Source: Odiellus spinosus (taxonomy: Eukaryota > Arthropoda > Arachnida > Opiliones > Phalangiidae). Taken from it: a DNA stretch of 64,000 nucleotides. Positions 1 to 9,446 of this stretch are shown one piece after another (the stretch's first letter is position 1; each line of letters opens with the position of its first letter). The stretch lies in assembly GCA_963920705.1 (NCBI GenBank), contig OY987225.1, positions 7,266,175 through 7,330,174 of the forward strand, written 5' to 3'. Below the pieces are notes generated by a model. It was not told the origin of the DNA. It made no database searches and saw nothing but the letters and a program-made list of their open reading frames with translations. A program made the position numbers and the translations under genes.

Positions 1-338
1 AAAGTGTTTCAACCCTTTTACTTCAAAGCTCGCTGGCTAGTATAAGGGTAAATTTCTTAACGTATTTCTAGTGCGTCTGCCAAATTCCGAGACTAATAAA
101 GAGGTTGAAGAGATGTAAAATGTTTTAGGGGATTTTTCGTTACCCTATCCTAATTCAGAGAATGAAGCTAGGGGTAAGAAAAAAACTATTTATATGTTTT
201 TTAAAATCTTCTTTTATTTAAAAACATATTAGTTTTTATTTTTTTGGCGATTTCGCCCACGCACAGTTTTTTTTTTTTGTTTTTAAGTTTTAAAAAGTTT
301 ATTTTTTTTTCCGCACTTAGCGCCGGTGGGTGTGGAAT
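1..338. other. AT-rich stretch without a gene
   Basis: Long T-runs and AT-rich sequence. No supported reading frame or RNA gene was seen here. Confidence 0.6.
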
Positions 339-870
339 TTACAAAAGTTCATAATTTTCCAACACCCAGTCCGCGTGCATACGCACAGTTTCCCGCGCGC
401 ATTTCTTGCTTGACCCGGTGTTCATCCCACAGGGTCTCTGAACCCATGGGACTGCGGGGCATCCATATTTATCCAGGTCGGTGGCATAGAGTTCGAATAA
501 ATCAGCCACCAATAAAGTTTTCTCGTGCCCCTTGTACAGAATTTTTTTAAAACCTTTAAAGGCTTTGCAATGGGGCACGAGACGGTTATATGGCAGAAAC
601 CCAGCCTCCCAATCTAGTCCAGTAAGCGTAGCGGTCGCGAACGCGTTCGAATTACGCGTTGCCACGGGTACCTCCTCTAAAGCGTAAGGAGGTAGATACG
701 AAGAAAAGTCCACCACTTTTGGGAAATACCCGCGGCCACAAGCGCACTTTTCAAATTTTGCGACGGCCATCTCTTTAACCACAAAGTCAGCATGATTTTT
801 CCCCTTGCGGGGATTGAATATGGGGCGACCCCGCAAGTAGATTATATCCACAATAATTAATGCGTAAGGA
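339..870 (-). CDS. KEMA-family protein, copy 1 (unrecognised family)
   Basis: An open frame of 170 codons ends at 339 and opens at the ATG at 851. The frame stays open a little further upstream, to about 875. I cannot give it a function. Landmarks are DIIYLRGRP near the start, FVVKEMAV (residues 24-31), YLPPY, GLDW, KGHEKT (about residue 108) and KKCARETV near the C-terminus, with scattered Cys. The same landmarks in the same order recur at 8167-8770 and 34725-35049, so this is a dispersed family. The chain starts with a hydrophobic strand ending in Asp, followed by a KEMA strand. That could be the first strands of an RNase H-like nuclease, but this is only a guess. It lies just downstream, on the same strand, of a Harbinger pseudogene. 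It is the least damaged of the three copies. Confidence 0.55.
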
Positions 871-951
871 TTAAATTAAAGTAAAAAGGAAACTCCTTAT
901 TTCAGAGTTATATCACTGTCTAATGGCCCTTAAAAGGGCCTTTTTTCTCAT

Positions 952-1800
952 TTACCGGAAACGACGGATAAGTCTTTCCCGTAACCGTTGGCCATGAGGG
1001 TTCCAATTGCAATTACGAGGTGCAGCAATGACTTGGTGAGGTCGGTCATCCTCTACAAAATGACCTTCAGCGTCTTCTTCTCTCTCTAGGTCAACATTTT
1101 CCCCAAAGCCATTTAGCATACACATGTTGTGTAAAACGCAACAAGCCATTACAATTTGAGCCGCAAATTTTAGCTTGTAATGTAAAGCCCTAGCTTTTAA
1201 CAAACAACGAAAACGTTGCTTTAAACACCCATTACACCTCTCAATGGCGCAACGTGCCTTCATGAAAGCCGTCATGTAGCGAGCCTCCGGTGAATTACCT
1301 TCAACCCCTAAAATAGGGACCATTAACCACGGGGTTAATGGATAGCCGCTGTCCCCTAAACGTAAGAAATATTGTCAATACCACTAATTCGAATATATAT
1401 ATATAAAAAAGTTTTACCAATTAGCCAAGAGTTATTTAAAGTCCCATTCCGATAAGACTCCTCCATGGGTCGAACGATAAATAAATGAATCATGGGTTGA
1501 ACCCGGAAACATTGCATTTGCCGCAAGAATTAGCAAATCATAATCACACACCTACAAAAATCATTAATCAATACGAGAAAATGGATTTATGATTTCGTTG
1601 GTAATTACCAATTGAACATTCAGCGAATGATAGGACTTCCGGTTCACAAAAAGGTACTCCGGTAGCTCCGGATCCGTATTAGGTGGCGGAGTAATGGCTA
1701 CATGAGTGCAATCTATTGCGCCAATCGTGCCAGGGAAATTGCACTCCTCATGAAATCTCAGTTTTGCCGTCGCTTTCCTCACCAGCTTTACAACAAAAAC
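952..1800 (-). pseudogene. Harbinger/PIF transposase, 5'-truncated
   Basis: DDE transposase of the HARBI1/DDE_Tnp_4 family. In reading order: FPGTIGAIDCTH (first catalytic Asp, about 1700-1740), then FPGSTHDSF (about 1490), then GDSGYPLTPW (second Asp, about 1335-1360), then ARCAIER with the catalytic Glu and the family-typical VACCVLHN. Two introns are visible: 1552-1608 (57 nt) and 1356-1417 (62 nt), both GT..AG and both joining motifs in frame. A one-base frameshift lies at about 1440-1490. The N-terminal helix-turn-helix half is missing. At about 1770-1800 the sequence changes into a Mutator-like transposase on the same strand. A frameshifted, truncated copy cannot code for an active enzyme. 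Confidence 0.85.
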
Positions 1801-2769
1801 TCGCGTGACAACCCACGTGGTACCCATAAACATGTTTTGGGGCATTTAAGATATCCCTTTTGAGAGCAGGGACAGACTTATCGGTACGAGAGTGGTGAGA
1901 TATAGCAGACCTCGTTCCAACCCCTAGCTTCTTTATGGTAAAATTGGTTAGAACCTTCCCCGTACTTTGTCCTTTTTCAAATTGAATAGCGCTTTTGTGT
2001 AATTTTTAGTTCCATGATTAGCGCATTCAATCTTGGATATTTTATTTCCGTAAACTGGAACTTTATTTTTTAATTCAAAAAATACAGAGGAATCCCCGTC
2101 TCCTATAAAAATTCGACATTGCAATTTATGCATATTCATGCTTTCATTAAACCCTTCCAAAAGAATGGCAGACTCCATAGCACTAGACGATTTATCCCAG
2201 TTTTTGGCACAGTTATGAGCAACGGGTTCTAAACCCCTTTTTGACACAAATGAGCATTTGGCGCAATATTTAATCCTGATCTGGCATTATAGCTATGCCC
2301 ATGGCTTCGTTTGCACCAGCCACCATCTACAACTACCGAGATAAAACCATTCTCGTCATACGGGGCTTCGCAAAAATTTCCCGCTTCAGCCGCTAATCTG
2401 TACTCCTCTTTACCCGCCTCTACAAGTTCCTCTGTCAGAATATTATTCCACATCTTGCCCAATCTATCCTCTATGTGGGAGTAGGTCTTTTCGGCCATTA
2501 CTGGTACCCCGAGTACGGCGAAAACCTCATCCAAATTTGCATACCCTGAACCTATCATTAATAGATAGAGCATTTTTGGGCTTTTCTTTCCTTTTTGAGA
2601 CGTTTACATATTTTTCACCGCCTTTTGGGAGGACATTTTGTGGGAGAGGAGTTGCGTATACTGGTCCATCCTGTGTGTGCCTTTTAAAATTGATTTCACC
2701 AGCATCTATGTTTTGTAAAATATTAAAATATTTATAAATAAATGAATTTTCGTTGTTACTATTACCCAC
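1800..2769 (-). pseudogene. Mutator-like transposase remnant
   Basis: Several frames on one strand together show the Mutator-like transposase pattern common in arthropods and cnidarians. Reading from high to low coordinates: GSGYANLDEVF and a TYxHIE helix (2450-2570), VVDGGWCKRSHGHSYNA (about 2280-2330), HNCAKNW (about 2205), ESAILLEGF, IGDGDSSVFFEL with the Asp pair (about 2085), IECANHGTKNY (about 2020), then AISHHSRTDKSVPALKRDIL (about 1860-1910). Frameshifts occur near 2570, 2250 and 1945, so the gene is dead. The stretch 2600-2769 is less clearly part of it. The 3' end is cut off where the Harbinger pseudogene begins. Confidence 0.75.
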
Positions 2770-2794
2770 GCTAGTGGAAACTAAGCTTTACAAA

Positions 2795-3079
2795 CTATCT
2801 ATGCCATGGCATTAAAGTTTCTCCATGACATTCCTCAAGATACAGAACTCTGCCAGATTTTGCTTTGAAAAATAATTTAATTACATTATCAAAAAAACTT
2901 TTAACAACACTTAAAAATTTATTTGGTTCTATACTCAACAATGTAACCGAAGATAAATAAAGATATTTAGTAGTTAAAAAATATATATCTATATCTCGTC
3001 CTTTGTAGCTTCTTGATCGACGCTTTAACAGTTCCATAAATGCGGTGTCGTTTCTTTTTACGATTTGTGTTACTCGCAT
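2795..3079 (-). CDS. Small ORF of unknown nature
   Basis: 94-codon frame opening at an ATG, with a Lys/Arg-rich N-terminus and one hydrophobic patch (LYLSSVTLLS). I do not recognise it. It lies directly upstream of the Mutator-like remnant on the same strand and could be a leftover of the same element's 5' part. Chance is also possible. Confidence 0.2.
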   Translation of the reverse strand: MRVTQIVKRNDTAFMELLKRRSRSYKGRDIDIYFLTTKYLYLSSVTLLSIEPNKFLSVVKSFFDNVIKLFFKAKSGRVLYLEECHGETLMPWHR

Positions 3080-4247
3080 GATGTGGCAGGGATACTTTGA
3101 TAATCTTTCTATTTTTATTCATTAGTTCCAGCTTCTCCCCCCTAAATTAAAATTTGATTAATTTTGGTTGATCTCTCGATTTGGGTCGAAATGATCGAAT
3201 TTCATATGATCGATTGAGTTAAAAAACTAACCTAACCTAAATATTTCGATCATTTAATCCAAAAAACTGGTTTCGATCACTTAAAAGTCGATCAATTGGG
3301 ACGATACCGATCTCTCTAGAGGATTAAACTGATAAGAAAAATATCTAATTTGAAAGAAAGTGTTTTTGATATATTTTTGTGTATTACTTTAATCTTATAA
3401 GCACAGTAATTAAAGCTTAAGTATAACACAATTTCCAAATCGCAATTGTATTAGCGGCCCGAAAATAACCTGAGGAGTTCAGTTTCAGCATGGGATCCTA
3501 TTGCTCTAGGAAAAGGGGGGTCAACCCACTGATCAAGACAAGGGGTATGAAACATCGCTGACACAGCGCCTGAGATCAGTTTTGAAGAAAAAGCTTTGTT
3601 TCATATATCTTAATTTTTTTTAAAAAAGTTTTTTAAATTTGTATGTTAAAGTAATATAATAAAACGATTCTTAATAATTGTTTGTGAACCTTTTTACTGG
3701 AGGATTAGTCCTATTTAAAGGGAAACTAAAGGAAACTGTACGTAATATGGATTAACTTAATTTTTGGGATTTCTTAGACCATAAAATTTCAACCCTTTGA
3801 ATTTTAATTATAGTTAAATATGCAAAAAATCCTCGGTGTCGTGCTATTACTACTAATATACCAACGCATCGCGGCGCGCGGGCCGATCCATTCGTCCTGA
3901 CCTCTGTTTTAGGCTTATGTATCAATAATATACTTAAATATAATTTTTTTTAAAAGTTTTGGTTGTGTTCACACAATTTTAATACAGTATTAAGAAAAAA
4001 TATTCCAAAATTCAATTATATAAGTTAAAGAAAAATTTAAAAAACCCCAAAACTATTCCTTCGGAATTTTAAAGTGTCTATCATAAATTTCATCGATAAT
4101 ATATCATTTGTCATCGCATGGGCTTAGACAATTTGGTTTTTCGTACGGTGAAAAGTTCATGCTTGTTGCTCACTATTGTCTTCATTTCCACGTTGGGCGC
4201 CATCTGTAACAGCAATAGTATCCTTGGAAGCGACTACCTGAGTGATC
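3080..4247. other. Noncoding stretch with TTTCGATC words
   Basis: No supported gene. Between about 3165 and 3310 the words GATCGA, TTTCGATC and CGATCAATT recur on both strands, and a short CCTAACCTAA lies at about 3227-3241. A similar cluster of TTTCGATC words occurs at 19375-19505, so both may be ends of one element family. The rest is AT-rich with nothing supported. Confidence 0.4.
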
Positions 4248-4955
4248 TTAATGGTGTCGGAAGGAGCCCTGCCCGGCCACTTTTTTCGGTGCAATATCAG
4301 CGTCGTCCACCACTGGTTGGTGGATCAACCACTGCCACGTGTCCGCGGTTAATACAGTGGCCGATGGAAATGGTGTGACTCTAGTAGGGTTGATAGCTAT
4401 TCGTTGACTCACTGGGAGCCGTTTAGTTAACTTATCCTTTGGTATACGTTCCATCTATTAAAAAACCAAAAGAAGTACCCGTAGTAATATCTAGTCCAAA
4501 GTATCCATATTGATATAAAATTTTAAATCATTAATATGCCACGTTCCTGCCAATGATCCTGTGTTTAAATCCATAATTACATAATTCACTGGGGAGAGTT
4601 TTTCGACCACCCGGAAAGGACCTTCCAACCTAGGCGCAAATTTAGCTGAAAACGTAGCTGCTGCATTAGACAGTCTGTGCCCCTGTTTCCATACTAATTG
4701 GCCCACCTCCGGTTCACTTCCTGAATAATTACGATCATAAAAACATTTTTGTTTGGCACTCGCCAAATCATTTACATCATGAGCCAAATCTATAGACAAT
4801 TGCCACTCATGTAGTGGTCCTTGTTCATAATCATTAAAAGCTTCCTCTAAATTATTCGGGATACCTCCAAACACACGTTCATCCCAAGGTAGATTAGGTT
4901 CGTACCCATGATGTAAATAAAAAGAAGAGAACCCAGTAGAGGTTTATTTCGTTTA
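4248..4955 (-). pseudogene. Ty3/Gypsy integrase C-terminal fragment
   Basis: The frame at 4491-4874 shows the C-terminal part of a Gypsy integrase: VGQLVWKQGHRLS, a KFAPRLEGPFRVV stretch (GPY/F-like module) and WHINDLKFY. The same strand continues upstream to about 4955, after a small frame change, with TGFSSFYLHHGYEP, the usual end of the integrase core. The catalytic D,D-35-E core is absent, so this is a 3' remnant. The tail at 4248-4454 may be the end of the same polyprotein. It resembles the integrase tails at 12642 and 45304 but is a different copy. Confidence 0.75.
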
Positions 4956-5535
4956 TTTTCGATTGAGTAGGCAATAATTACACTGAACGTGACGAACTGT
5001 ATTTCTCAACACTCTTCAGCAGATTCCCTTGGCCGTTTTCTTCTCGCCACAGCATGGAATGCATTTTGGGGCGTAACTGGCAGAAATCCTGCCGTGCTTA
5101 AACTTTCCCAGCACCTTCTTGTTAACCTCGCTGTAAAGAGGATCTTTTTTTATCACAAATGTGAAAACTAAGCACGGTTAAGGGCAAAATTGTCTCAAAA
5201 GGCTCGGTTGCTTTAATATCACAATTTACACTCAAACAAGCCATATTTTTTTCGAAACTTATTTTACTAAGACTTTAAAATCGTTATTTTTCAGCTTTAT
5301 ATATGAAAATAAATGGGTTATCATTATGCAAAAATTGAACTAGAGGGAATAATTAGCCTAGATTAAAATATTTTTATAAATAGGCTTTGTATCTTAAAAG
5401 GATTTCTTGGTACCCATTTTGTTCTGGATGCTCCTCCAGCTGTGAGTAGTCTTATACCCCCTAAATAATAAGAAATTCGACCCCCTTGCCCTTCTTATTT
5501 TTCTCATTTCTAGCGTAGGGTTTTTGCAAAAAATG
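4956..5535. other. No gene seen
   Basis: AT-rich sequence with only short chance frames and no recognisable repeat or RNA. Confidence 0.5.
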
Positions 5536-5758
5536 TTAAGTTAGGAAGGATCCATAGCCTCCAATCTTCTTATCAGTTTCATCAGGCTTTTCACTTTCTT
5601 TTAATAAATAAAACTTCGATACCAAGTTATCAAACAATATTTTAATATTCCCCGATTCTTTAAGCCTTTGCAGCAACTCCAAGCGCCTTGGATAAAGTTT
5701 GAGAGCTATATACTCCTCCCTATCAGGGTCCAAAACATCTGACAAATTCATTTTCAAA
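5536..5758 (-). CDS. Possible exon of unknown gene
   Basis: An open stretch of about 73 codons follows a good splice acceptor (TTTCTAG at about 5759-5765). It ends in a stop at 5536-5538 after the residues GGYGSFLT. Composition is protein-like, with a charged helix of type REEYIALKLYPRRLELLQRL. No start codon is needed if it is an internal or last exon. It lies downstream of the P-element fragment on the same strand, but I do not recognise it as part of a P transposase. Confidence 0.3.
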
Positions 5759-5856
5759 CTAGAAATTCATTGTAAGTTTTTATTTTAATTAAACCGTATA
5801 AAATAATTAAATTAATTAATCACTACTTACCAGCCGATTTACACCTCTACTGAGTC

Positions 5857-6570
5857 TTAGAACGTCAGCAGACGACGACAATCCCAAACGGCGTAGCCCC
5901 ATATGTTATACGTCACTCGTGTATTAATGCGCGATAAAATCTCCAAACTGTCTCTACCCCCGGGGGTATTAAATGCCGCGAAAAAAACGAATAGGGATGC
6001 CTCGCGATTAAGCCCAAGTAATCCACTTCCCCCCCCCCATATTTTCTTCTGTAAAAACTGATTCCGCAGGTTTTTGATTAGGTGACTTTGATCGAATGAA
6101 ATAAACAGTTTTCGATCAGGATCATTAGGATGAACGATTTCCGGTTTTAGAATACCATCACCGAGCTCCTTAAAGGCTAGAGTATTTATCTTGGCATTAT
6201 CTGCAACTAGTCTTACAACTAAAAACCCGCTTTCTTCAACTGTTTTTAAGACGTTTAAAACCATTTGTTTTAATTGAAGCCCCGTCAAGTTAGAGGTGAA
6301 ATAATATGCAACTGGTAGTCTGAAATTGGTTGACAATCCTTGAAAAATGAAACAAAGTAAATGTGTTGCAAGTTGGCCACCATTTCCATCTTTTCCCGTT
6401 AATGTAGTTTCTCCAAAATATCTGTCAATGTTCTTGTCATATAGAAGTCGAGACTTGATCTTCATTTCGTCGAACATTACGGAGCCAAGGCGCTCATTTG
6501 GATTTGTGATTTTGGAAAACTGTGCTGCTAATCTATAACCATTGGATATGTTAAAGATCTATCGAGGTGA
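5857..6570 (-). pseudogene. P-element/THAP9-like transposase fragment
   Basis: The RNase H-like part of a P-element-type transposase. VMFDEMKIKSR (about 6450) carries the first catalytic Asp. Then come THLLCFIFQGL, VRLVADNAKIN (second Asp, about 6200) and FISFDQSHLIKNLRNQF (about 6080), the counterpart of the family FDPPHLLKNLRN block. The THAP domain, the GTP-binding insert and the C-terminus are missing. The frame stops at 5857. It is a separate copy from the nearly complete element at 36023-40794, whose equivalent blocks differ in sequence. Confidence 0.8.
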
Positions 6571-6989
6571 GGTGTTATTTCTATCACTAGACCACGTGAA
6601 TTTTTCAACATTTCCGCCGAAGTTAATTCTTCGTAATAATGATAAGTGAAATACATTCTAATCTATATTTGGGTATACGCAGCGATAGTTTTTTCCAGGG
6701 AAATTATTACAAGGTGTCAAGTAGCGCCGTCTCTTCCAGGAAAACTGATCGCAATACAGACAAAAAAATGATTGGCTATTCTTGTAATTACTGTTCAGGT
6801 ATAATATTAGTTACTCGCGAATTAACTTTAATATAAACGCTTCGTTTGTAAAAACCGCAATGAGTATTTAAACAGAAATATAATGTAACGTTATTCGCTG
6901 TTTGTAACATGATATGGTGATATCGCAGCTGTCGTTGCAAGAGAAACACTGTACAGTTTCTAGAAAAGAGAAGAATAAAAAAATTAATT
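6571..6989. other. No gene seen
   Basis: AT-rich sequence upstream of the mini-gene region, with short chance frames only. Confidence 0.4.
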
Positions 6990-7122
6990 CGTTGAGTCAT
7001 CTCAAGTTATTCAACGTAGGAATGATAATTTTTAACTCTTGAATAAAAGGCATAAGATAGAACAGCTGGTTAGCAATGATAAAAAATGCTTTATATAGTC
7101 ATCTCAATTTACTCAACGCTAG
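6990..7122. repeat. Paired 23-bp motif upstream of mini-gene
   Basis: GTCATCTCAAGTTATTCAACG (about 6996-7016) recurs as GTCATCTCAATTTACTCAACG (about 7098-7118), about 102 bp apart. The first copy also begins CGTTGA and ends TCAACG, an inverted pair. It lies 200-300 bp upstream of the TATA box at 7302 and could be a regulatory site of the gene at 7385. Confidence 0.45.
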
Positions 7123-7301
7123 TTTGGTTTTTAAGGATTCGAAATTAAAAAGACCCCATGGTTTGGAGTAACGACGTCGTTGCTTTTATAGTTTTGTCTA
7201 GTTACTATAATCTATAAGTCTTCGAAACAAATAGAGTTTAAGATTAAAAAAGACCTCTGGTGTTGTATCTAATTACCAACGAGGATTCAGGACCTCTAAT
7301 A

Positions 7302-7335
7302 TATAAAACAACGTTCACTCAGATTCATTATTTTA
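7302..7335 (+). promoter_or_regulatory. TATA box and initiator region of mini-gene
   Basis: TATAAAA at 7302-7308 is followed about 25-30 nt later by CTCAGATTCATTA, an initiator-like sequence. The first ATG after it is 7385, which opens the spliced frame described next. Confidence 0.5.
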
Positions 7336-7384
7336 TATTCATTCGCTCTAAGAAGTCTTGTTTTGCTAAAACCAAATTTCAACA

Positions 7385-7893
7385 ATGTCTCATTTAACTG
7401 CTGAGATTGTGTAAGTTAATATTGAATTAAAATATGTTATATATATATATATACATATATACATATATATACTAAATGAATTTAAAACTTTAGACCCGCC
7501 GTTTGTTGGAAGAATATGGTCTGTTCCTTGAAGAGATGCCGATATTCAAGTAAGTTAGCACGGATTTAATTCTAACGTTAATATATTAATTGCTTCTTGT
7601 GAAAATCTCAAAGCGTTACGATAGTTAGTTTTATTTATAAGTTACCCCAGATTTTTTTCAAAAGTATTCAAACAGTTTCAAAGTTGCTGTAGTTATATTC
7701 TAATTTTAAGTCTATATTTTGTTTTTAAAGTGAACTTGACACCCCCGCCTCGCCTGACCCTCTATATACGGCTAAATTCTTCGAGGGTCAGACGGTTCTA
7801 GAGGAACCGGAAGTTGTTCAATCAGACGTTGATCACCATCAACAAGAAGTTGTGCAACTTCCGTATATAACCATTCCTCTAGAAAATATGTAA
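7385..7893 (+). CDS. Three-exon mini-gene, 80 residues, unknown function
   Basis: Exon 1 is 7385-7408, exon 2 is 7494-7549 and exon 3 is 7731-7893, ending in TAA. Donors are GTGTAAGT and GTAAGT; acceptors are CTTTAG and TTTAAAG. The summed length of 243 nt is a multiple of three and the join is free of stops. Exon 2 reads LLEEYGLFLEEMPIF, an acidic amphipathic stretch. Exon 3 is acidic, with PASPDPLYTAKFFEG and a QSDVDHHQQEVVQ run. No membrane segment or known motif was found. The gene has its own TATA box and converges on the broken KEMA copy 2 (8167-8770), so the two may belong to one element or captured island. The alternative first donor, 2 nt later, would break the frame. Confidence 0.55.
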
Positions 7894-8166
7894 GTTTTTT
7901 TAAACCATGATGATCTTTTTTAAGGATATTGACGTGGAACCATGTCATCTTTGCGGGTCTCTTAATTATAATTTAAATCATTACCCAAATTATATTTATA
8001 AGTTATCTTGTACTTCGCTTTATTGCATCTGTTCTAGCATTTTCTATTTTAGTTTTGAATCTGTCTATTATATTATTCAGCATCATAATTGCTTTTAAAT
8101 TATTACAACCAATATTTACAAACCATATTTTTACATGTATAATATTTTAAACAAATAAAATATCTT

Positions 8167-8770
8167 TTAAATTTCCCAAACCTCTGCCTCCCAATTTTCT
8201 TCATCTTCCGAATCGGTTGCATACAAGTCACTATCGCTCTCTTCTATATCAGAGGCGGTTATTTCCAATACGTCAGGGTTTTTTAGCAAATAGTTCCCGT
8301 AATGAATGACACTTTCACGCGCGCATTTGCACGGTCTGAACCGGTGAATAGAGCAACAGTCTTTCGAAGGGCTCATTTTTTCACAAGTTTATAACAATTT
8401 TATTTAATAATTTTTGAATTTCCAGACTTTTTTCATACCCTTTCGCATAGATATTGACGTAATCTTTCGCGTTTAAACCCTCCAAATGATAGTCTAAAAC
8501 GGAATATCCCGCCAATCCATCGTTCCATCCCAGCCCCGAGATATTATATTGAACATACGCGTTCGACCGACGAATTTTTGGCGCTAGAAGATGACGTGGG
8601 TAGGGTGGTTGGTATGATGCAAGAAAAGTAACACGCACTTTGTTTTTTTCATACACTCCAGCAGCCATTTCTTTAATCACAAACTCTTACTCCATTTTTT
8701 TTTTCTTTCAATTTGATTAAATTTTAGTAATCTGCGGGCATAGACGATATCATAAATCAAACTTTTAGCT
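8167..8770 (-). pseudogene. KEMA-family protein, copy 2 (broken)
   Basis: Two adjoining frames carry the same landmarks as copy 1. At 8381-8690: EFVIKEMAAG, FLASYQPPYP, GLGWNDG, AKGYEKSLE and VINL. At 8167-8376: KDCCSIHRF, KCARESV and YGNYLLKNPD, then a Ser/Asp-rich acidic tail. Breaks: a one-base frameshift at about 8386-8390 just after VINL, and an in-frame TAA just before EFVIKEMA (about 8695). Upstream of that stop the frame still matches (DIVYAR, about 8750). The C-terminal acidic tail is shared with copy 3 but not with copy 1. It converges with the mini-gene at 7385. Confidence 0.6.
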
Positions 8771-9066
8771 AAAAATAAATAAACGGTTTACATTTTTTGT
8801 GAAACCTTTTTTTCTAAAGTTTTACAGCACTAGACCGTAATATAACATTTCACGAATGCTTAAAAAACATTAATTTATTTTGCATTTTCTTGCAAAAAAC
8901 CGAAAGCATTTATTATTTTTGGTTGTTCCGTCTCTAAGCATTGATTAAAGGTATGCAATAACATCTTTTTTCTTGATAAATGTTCAAGAAGCCTTTTTCA
9001 AAATTTGCAATGGTTTTTACATGAAGCTGTCATGCAACTTAAAAACCATTTTTGTGAATCGAGAAA
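8771..9066. other. No gene seen
   Basis: AT-rich sequence with no supported frame. Confidence 0.4.
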
Positions 9067-9175
9067 TTTTATATCAGAGCTCGATTTGTTCCAAATCGCG
9101 GGATAGTTTATGATAATGTTTATCAACTCTTCTTTCCTTTCACTGTCTTTCTGCCCAAGCCGTTTTAAGGAACTT
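9067..9175 (-). repeat. MADF-domain remnant, duplicate of 22147-22250
   Basis: About 100 bp nearly identical to 22147-22250, including the shared run GAGCTCGATTTGTTCC. Read on the minus strand it encodes the LI..YPAIWNKSSSD pattern of a MADF domain, the usual second protein of Harbinger elements. Only this scrap of the domain is left. Confidence 0.6.
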
Positions 9176-9291
9176 TTTGTTTATCCCGGTTATTTGTTGT
9201 AGTTTAAATGTCGCATTAGAATTATTTAATTTTCTTGGGCGTTAAGTGATCCGGTGACGTACTAACTTTAGCTTGCGTTACTGGTTATAGG

Positions 9292-9446
9292 GCACGCGTC
9301 TTTTACCCGACCGAAGCCGGCACACGCTTTAAAATTTTTAAATTAGCACGCGTGTTCTACCCGGCCGAGGCCGGCACGCGCTTTAAATAAAATAATTATA
9401 TAGGTCACGCGTGTTCTTCCCTACCGAAGTTGGCACGCGCTTTAAA
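9292..9446. repeat. Three GC-rich tandem repeats of about 55-60 bp
   Basis: Units start at about 9292, 9346 and 9406. Each carries CACGCGTxTTCTxCCC, then CCGA(A/G)GxxGGCACxCGCTTTAAA, followed by a variable AT-rich spacer. Each unit has inverted CACGCG/CGCGTG words. It abuts the end of the Gypsy pol tail on its 3' side. Confidence 0.7.

Noticed and set aside
326..550. 74-codon plus-strand frame
   Set aside because: Antisense shadow of KEMA copy 1, which has family support from two other copies.
3227..3241. Telomeric repeat
   Set aside because: Only two CCTAA units. It may be chance in AT-rich DNA.
4118..4378. 86-codon plus-strand frame with a hydrophobic start
   Set aside because: Overlaps the tail of the Gypsy integrase on the other strand and has no promoter or family features.
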